This document shows, piece by piece, positions 59,802 to 64,000 of a stretch of 64,000 nucleotides of DNA (position 1 is its first letter; every line of letters starts with the position of its first letter). The notes beneath the pieces are model-generated. The model was not told the origin of the DNA and made no database searches. It was given only the letters and a program-made list of their open reading frames with translations. The stretch covers positions 186,001-250,000 of the forward strand of contig NZ_CP054023.1 of assembly GCF_005862305.2 (NCBI RefSeq), given 5' to 3'. The position numbers and the translations under genes were made by a program. Origin of the DNA: Rhizobium indicum (GTDB taxonomy: Bacteria; Pseudomonadota; Alphaproteobacteria; Rhizobiales; Rhizobiaceae).

Positions 59802-60902
59802 ATGCCGCGTGTTTCCTTCGAACATATCGTCAAGTCGTTCGGCACGGTGACGATCCTCGACGATCTCAATCTCGCGGTCGAGGATGGCGATTTCCTGGTT
59901 TTGCTCGGCCCCTCCGGCTGCGGCAAGACCACGCTGCTCAATCTGCTCGCCGGCCTGCTCGAAGTCTCCGACGGCCGCATCATGATCGGCGAGCGCGACG
60001 TCACCGATCTCGACCCCAGGGATCGCGGCCTGGCCATGGTCTTCCAGTCCTATGCGCTCTATCCGACCAAGACCGTCTACGGAAACCTGAAATTCGGCCT
60101 TGCCGCAAGCCGCCTCGACCGGGCGGAGGTCGAGCAGCGCATTGCCGCTACCGCCAGGCTGCTGCAGATCGAGCCGCTGCTTGCCCGCAAGCCCGGGCAG
60201 CTCTCCGGCGGTCAGCGCCAGCGCGTTGCGATCGGCCGCGCCCTCGTCAAGCAGGCCGGCGTCATCCTCTTCGACGAGCCGCTGTCGAACCTCGACGCGA
60301 AGCTTCGCACCGAGATGCGTCTGGAGATCAAGAAACTGCACGACACGCTGAAACCGACCGTCGTCTATGTCACCCATGACCAGATCGAGGCGATGACCAT
60401 GGCGACGAAGATCGCGGTGATGGATGGCGGCGTCATCCAGCAATTCGGTACGCCCGACGAGATTTACGGCAAACCCGCCAATCTTTTCGTCGCCGGTTTC
60501 ATCGGCGCGCCGGCGATGAATCTCCGCCCGGCGCGGTTGAAGGTGGATGGCCATTGCGTCAAGGCGGGCTTCGATACCGGCGATGTCATCGATCTCGGCG
60601 ACTATGGTTTTTCGCAGCGGCCGGAAAGCGGCGCCGAGGTCGTCATCGGCCTCAGGCCCGAGCATTTCGTCGCCGCCGATCAGCCGGTCGCCAATACAGC
60701 GGCAAGCTTCGAGCTGCCGCTCAGACATGCCGAACGCACAGGCTCCGATGCCACCGCCTATCTCGGCTTCGGCGACCAATTGCTGGCGCTGCGCGTCGAT
60801 CCGGACCGCGCCGCCGGTTTCAGCGCCGGCCAGAGGCTGCGTGCCGATTTTCCGCGCGGCAAGGTCAACGTCTTCGACGCTCGCACCGGGCGACGCATGT
60901 GA
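59802..60902 (+). CDS. ABC sugar transporter ATPase (UgpC/MalK type)
   Basis: A 366-residue ATPase with Walker A GPSGCGKTTLLN, Q-loop (VFQSYALYPTKT), signature LSGGQRQRVAIGRAL, Walker B VILFDEPLSNLDAK and switch His (YVTHDQIEA). The C-terminal 130 residues are the OB/TOBE regulatory domain. It energises the two permeases just upstream. Confidence 0.95.
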   Translation: MPRVSFEHIVKSFGTVTILDDLNLAVEDGDFLVLLGPSGCGKTTLLNLLAGLLEVSDGRIMIGERDVTDLDPRDRGLAMVFQSYALYPTKTVYGNLKFGLAASRLDRAEVEQRIAATARLLQIEPLLARKPGQLSGGQRQRVAIGRALVKQAGVILFDEPLSNLDAKLRTEMRLEIKKLHDTLKPTVVYVTHDQIEAMTMATKIAVMDGGVIQQFGTPDEIYGKPANLFVAGFIGAPAMNLRPARLKVDGHCVKAGFDTGDVIDLGDYGFSQRPESGAEVVIGLRPEHFVAADQPVANTAASFELPLRHAERTGSDATAYLGFGDQLLALRVDPDRAAGFSAGQRLRADFPRGKVNVFDARTGRRM

Positions 60903-60928
60903 ATGAGCAACCAAAGGGAGGAATGGAA

Positions 60929-62176
60929 ATGATGAACAGGATACTTGCCGGCATCACCGCAGCCGTACTCGCGGGCGCCGCCCCCTTAAGCGCGCACGCG
61001 ACCGATCTCGTGATCTACCACACCTGGTCGGCGCCGCCTGAAGTGGCGGCGCTGAACGTGCTCAAAAAGAACCTGGAGGCCAAAGGCGACAGCTGGACCG
61101 ACATCGCCATCCCGCATGACACCGGCTCCAACGTCAATCTGATGAACCTCGTTGCCGGCGGCAACCCGCCGAACCTGTTCATGGAGTCAAATCCCGGCGT
61201 CTATCGCGATCTGACGAAAGCCGGACTCGGTCGGCCGCTGACCGATTTCTTCAAGGAGCATGGCTATCCGGACAAGTATCCGGATGCCGTGGCCCATTCG
61301 ATGGTCGTCGATGACCAGGTCATGAAGGTGCCGACCGCGCTGCACATTGACGGCATGGTCTATTACAATATGGATGTCGCCAAGAAAGTCGGCATCGATC
61401 CGACGGCCTGGAAATCGCTCGACGAAATGTTTGCCGACTTCGACAAGATCAAGGCGGCCGGCGTCATTCCGCTGGCCGTCGGCGGCCAGCAATGGCAGGT
61501 GGGCTACCTCACCCATGCGCTGGCGGCGGCGATCGGCGGACCGGACTTCTTCAACAAGATCTATGGCGAAAAGCCCGATCCCGCCGTCTTCGATACGCCG
61601 GAATTCCGCCAGGTGTTCGACTATCTGCGCAAATTCCAGCAGGCGGCCGACGAAGGCTCGGCCAACCGCGAATGGAACCTCACCACCAATCTCGTCATCA
61701 CCGGCAAGGCGCTGATGCAGATCCATGGCGACTGGATGAAGGGCGAATGGTTGGCGGCCGGCAAGACCGCCGGCAAGGATTTCGGCTGCATCCAGATCCC
61801 CGGCGCTAAAGCCGTGGCTGCCAGCGTCGACAGCTGGGGCCTGCTTGGCGGCCAGCCTGCTGACAAGGACAAGGCCGAACTCGACTTTGCCTCGATCGTC
61901 GTCGATCCGAATGTCCAGGCGGAATTCGCCAAGGCCAAGGGCTCGACCCCGGTGCGCCTCGATGCGCCTCAAGACAGTCTCGACGCCTGCTCCAAGGAAG
62001 TGCTCCGCATCGTTGCCGATCCGAAGCATCAGGTACAGAACCCGCACGCGATCAGCGACGCCGACTGGGAGAACTCGATCTGGGACGTGGCCTTCAACTT
62101 CTGGAGCGATCCCGAGATGAGCGTCGACGACGCGATCGCCAAGATCAAGGAAAACTACAAGACCATTCTCGGCTAG
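60929..62176 (+). CDS. ABC transporter sugar-binding protein
   Basis: A 415-residue periplasmic protein with signal peptide (ITAAVLAGAAPLSAHA). The body fits family 1 extracellular solute-binding proteins (VIYHTWSAPPEVAALNVL, MESNPGVYRDL, IHGDWMKGEW). The ATG at 60929 is best spaced from AGGGAGG; ATGs at 60923 and 60932 are in frame. Large and Asp/Lys-rich like maltose- or glycoside-binding relatives. The ligand is unknown. Confidence 0.92.
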   Translation: MMNRILAGITAAVLAGAAPLSAHATDLVIYHTWSAPPEVAALNVLKKNLEAKGDSWTDIAIPHDTGSNVNLMNLVAGGNPPNLFMESNPGVYRDLTKAGLGRPLTDFFKEHGYPDKYPDAVAHSMVVDDQVMKVPTALHIDGMVYYNMDVAKKVGIDPTAWKSLDEMFADFDKIKAAGVIPLAVGGQQWQVGYLTHALAAAIGGPDFFNKIYGEKPDPAVFDTPEFRQVFDYLRKFQQAADEGSANREWNLTTNLVITGKALMQIHGDWMKGEWLAAGKTAGKDFGCIQIPGAKAVAASVDSWGLLGGQPADKDKAELDFASIVVDPNVQAEFAKAKGSTPVRLDAPQDSLDACSKEVLRIVADPKHQVQNPHAISDADWENSIWDVAFNFWSDPEMSVDDAIAKIKENYKTILG

Positions 62177-62202
62177 AGCAGCGGTTCGACGCTTCTCCCG
62201 AA

Positions 62203-62241
62203 GGGGCGGTCCGTTTCCGAAACGGCGGGCCGTCCCGCCCC
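62203..62241. other. Hairpin between binding-protein and VOC genes
   Basis: GGGGCGG (62203-62209) pairs with CCGCCCC (62235-62241) and the interior holds CCGTTTC/GAAACGG. There is no T-run. Such hairpins after binding-protein genes often protect the upstream message and lower expression of what follows. Confidence 0.5.
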
Positions 62242-62260
62242 ATCGCAGAAAGGAATACCG

Positions 62261-62749
62261 ATGGACAAGCGTTTGCTTGATGAAGATGCCGTCATGCAGA
62301 TCTGCTTCGTGACCGACGATGTGCAGAAATCCGCTGCCTGGTTCTCGGAACTGACCGGCAAGCCGGTTCCGCCGGAAGGCAAAGCCGCCGAGCCGGATGA
62401 GGCGCAGGCGATCTACAACGGCAAGCCCGCCGAGGTCGGCTGCCGCATCATCATGTTCAAGTTCGGCAACATCGACGTCGAGTTCCTGCAGCCCGGTCCG
62501 GAGAAAAGCGCCTGGCGCGATCTGCTGGAGGAGAAAGGCCCCGGTTGCCACCACATCGCCTTCAAGACGAAGAATCTCACCGAGCGAAACCGCTATCTGG
62601 AAGACAAGGGCCACCGCCTGCTCCAGCGTGGCGAATTCGACGGCGGCCACGGACGCTATGCCTATTACGACACAGTACCCGATCTGGGCGTCATGATCGA
62701 ACTGCTGGAATTCGACAGCGACAAGGAAGTCCAGCCGAAGCAGGCCTGA
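62261..62749 (+). CDS. VOC-family protein
   Basis: A 162-residue glyoxalase-fold protein. First unit MQICFVTDDVQKSAAWFSEL, second HHIAFKTKNLTERNRYLEDKG, ending MIELLEFD. His and Glu metal ligands are present. An AAAGGA site lies upstream. Last gene of the transporter operon; it resembles methylmalonyl-CoA epimerase-like VOC proteins more than glyoxalase I, but the substrate is open. Confidence 0.82.
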   Translation: MDKRLLDEDAVMQICFVTDDVQKSAAWFSELTGKPVPPEGKAAEPDEAQAIYNGKPAEVGCRIIMFKFGNIDVEFLQPGPEKSAWRDLLEEKGPGCHHIAFKTKNLTERNRYLEDKGHRLLQRGEFDGGHGRYAYYDTVPDLGVMIELLEFDSDKEVQPKQA

Positions 62750-62753
62750 GGGA

Positions 62754-63653
62754 TTACAGCACCTGTGCAATCCGTCTCGGGCTTGTTTCCGTTGCGGTCG
62801 CGGCCTCGACGAAATCGAGCCCGATATCCAGCACCGGGGCGCTGTGCGTCAACCAGCCGACGGAAATGAGGTCGACACCGGAAGCCGCGATTGCGGCAGC
62901 CGTTATAGGCGTTACGCGGCCGGACGCTTCGGTGATGGCTCGGCCGGCGACTATGGCGACGGCCTCGCGCAGCTGATCCGGCGTCATATTGTCGAGCAGA
63001 ACGGCGTCGACGCCGGTCTCCATCGCGTCACGCAGCTGATTGAGGGTGTCCACTTCGACCTCGATCTTCACCATGTGGCCGACGCCTGCCCGCGCCCGGC
63101 GGATCGCTTCAGCGACCCCGCCGGCGATGGCGACGTGATTATCCTTGATCAGCACAGCGTCATAAAGCGCGAAACGGTGGTTCATGCCGCCGCCGGCCCG
63201 GACGGCATATTTCTCCAGCGCCCTCAGCCCCGGCGTCGTCTTCCGCGTGCAGGCAACTGATGCCTTGGTGCCGCGAATGGCGGCGGCGATCCCTGCCGTC
63301 ACTGTGGCGATACCAGAGAGATGGCCGAGGAAGTTCAGCGCGGTGCGCTCGGCGCTCAGCAGGCCGCGCGACGGGCCTTCGATGGTAGCGATCACGTCGC
63401 CAGGCTTGACTGCTTCGCCGTCCTGGAGATGGCGGCGCATGACGATCTCGGGATCGACGAGGGCGAAGGCGAGTTCGGCGGCATCGAGACCGGCGATCAC
63501 GCCCGGCTGGCGGGCCGCCATCGCCACCGTCGAACGGTGATCGCGAGGGATGACGGAGGCCGAGGTGATGTCACCGGCAAGACCCAGATCTTCGAGCAGG
63601 GCAGCCCGCACCAAGGGTTCGACGATCAGGCGCGGAAGGGGAACGAGGCTCAT
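62754..63653 (-). CDS. nadC: Nicotinate-nucleotide pyrophosphorylase (quinolinate phosphoribosyltransferase)
   Basis: A 299-residue enzyme of NAD synthesis that joins quinolinate with PRPP, releasing CO2. Family blocks are complete: EDLGLAGDITS, RTALNFLGHLSGIAT, ACTRKTTPGLR, KYAVRAGGGMNHR, LIKDNH, EVEVDTL and LLDNM. The ATG at 63653 lies one base after the nadB stop (TGAGATG), and is preferred to a start eight codons upstream inside nadB. Converges with the VOC gene, four bases apart. Confidence 0.95.
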   Translation of the reverse strand: MSLVPLPRLIVEPLVRAALLEDLGLAGDITSASVIPRDHRSTVAMAARQPGVIAGLDAAELAFALVDPEIVMRRHLQDGEAVKPGDVIATIEGPSRGLLSAERTALNFLGHLSGIATVTAGIAAAIRGTKASVACTRKTTPGLRALEKYAVRAGGGMNHRFALYDAVLIKDNHVAIAGGVAEAIRRARAGVGHMVKIEVEVDTLNQLRDAMETGVDAVLLDNMTPDQLREAVAIVAGRAITEASGRVTPITAAAIAASGVDLISVGWLTHSAPVLDIGLDFVEAATATETSPRRIAQVL

Positions 63654-63654
63654 C

Positions 63655-64000
63655 TCAGGCACTCCTTGCAAGGGCATAGGGCGGTGTCGCGCGGGCGATC
63701 TCCAGAACGTCGGAAAGGCGCATCTGCCGACGGTTGGTGTTGGCGAGCTTCAGCGGAAAATCGGTGCGGGCATGGGCGCCGCGCGATTCCATCCGCAGGC
63801 TGGCAAAGACGGCAATCAGTAGCGCAACGATGGCCGGATCGGCGGCAGGGCCGTTGCCTTCGGCAAGCGGCAGCAGGGCGGCGATCGCGCCATGAATGGC
63901 GCCGGCATTGCGCAGCACGCCGAGATGGCGCGAGACGATCGGCCGCACGAATGACGCATCGGTCGGCGCCGGGAGACCCCCGGCGGAGATGGTGCCGGTA
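63655..64000 (-). CDS. nadB: L-aspartate oxidase, C-terminal part (5' end outside window)
   Basis: The frame is open to the window edge and reads TGTISAGGLPAPTDASF at its start, then a helical C-terminal domain ending RATPPYALARSA. This is the C-terminal third-helix bundle of NadB, which converts aspartate to iminoaspartate for quinolinate synthesis. The 115 visible codons are not full length. It is coupled to nadC; nadA is expected upstream outside the window. Confidence 0.88.
   Translation of the reverse strand, partial: TGTISAGGLPAPTDASFVRPIVSRHLGVLRNAGAIHGAIAALLPLAEGNGPAADPAIVALLIAVFASLRMESRGAHARTDFPLKLANTNRRQMRLSDVLEIARATPPYALARSA

Noticed and set aside
58908..60914. Open frame of 668 codons on the minus strand
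   Set aside because: Antisense of the permease and ATPase genes, and very rich in Asp, His and Arg without any domain.
1..64000. CRISPR arrays, rRNA operons, complete tRNAs
   Set aside because: No regularly spaced direct repeats and no rRNA or full tRNA sequence were seen.

Overview
The window reads as a piece of a Rhizobium-type alphaproteobacterial genome, close to the R. leguminosarum/R. etli group by gene content. The evidence is high GC, dense operons with many 1-4 base start/stop overlaps, a sarcosine-oxidase-type (SoxBDAG) operon beside a GlxB-type amidotransferase, a DUF982 protein, rhizobial palindromic intergenic repeats, and several sugar-catabolism/ABC-transport operons with LacI, IclR and AraC regulators. 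No rRNA, complete tRNA, CRISPR array, integrase or intact insertion sequence was seen.

Layout. (1) 1-7.8 kb: one-carbon/N-methyl amine metabolism, with a glutamine amidotransferase (cut by the window edge), two regulators and a four-gene heterotetrameric oxidase operon. (2) 7.8-20.0 kb: a Tad/Flp-type pilus or secretion apparatus with two CpaF-like ATPases, prepilin peptidase, pilin and pseudopilins, CpaB, TadB, TadC and two FHA-like domains. No secretin and no CpaE are visible. (3) 20.0-27.95 kb: a patchy accessory island. It holds an HNH endonuclease, a LysR regulator with a tautomerase, small hypotheticals, a broken NYN-like gene, a PD-(D/E)XK nuclease-like protein and a retron-type reverse transcriptase fused to a TOPRIM domain. 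A candidate msr-msd RNA lies directly upstream of the RT. A degraded copy of part of the neighbouring pseudokinase gene lies inside the island. (4) 27.97-44.5 kb: an unusual envelope/secreted cluster. It encodes a membrane pseudokinase with a formylglycine-generating-enzyme-like domain, a bacterial serpin, a secreted trypsin-caspase fusion, a secreted caspase with an EF-hand loop, a DUF4384-OmpA protein, an NlpC/P60-like peptidase, an S74-type intramolecular chaperone and a caspase with Sel1 repeats. (5) 44.7-49.0 kb: L-fuconate-type sugar acid catabolism with an IclR regulator. (6) 49.1-54.2 kb: a YcaO-TfuA thioamidation pair with a 47-residue candidate precursor peptide, next to a BTAD/TPR regulator. 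(7) 54.4-62.8 kb: a LacI-controlled sugar locus with isomerase, VOC proteins, aldo/keto reductase and a four-gene ABC transporter. (8) 62.75-64 kb: nadC and the 3' part of nadB.

The most novel-looking assembly is regions 2 plus 4. FHA-like domains are attached to a Tad motor, and next to it sit a membrane pseudokinase and a protease/inhibitor set. The trypsin domain has an Asp in its S1 position and the serpin has an Arg-Ser at its predicted scissile bond, so they look like a matched enzyme and inhibitor. I infer that these two blocks were once contiguous and that the defence-type island split them. Other second-look items are the retron with its RNA and the predicted RiPP precursor.
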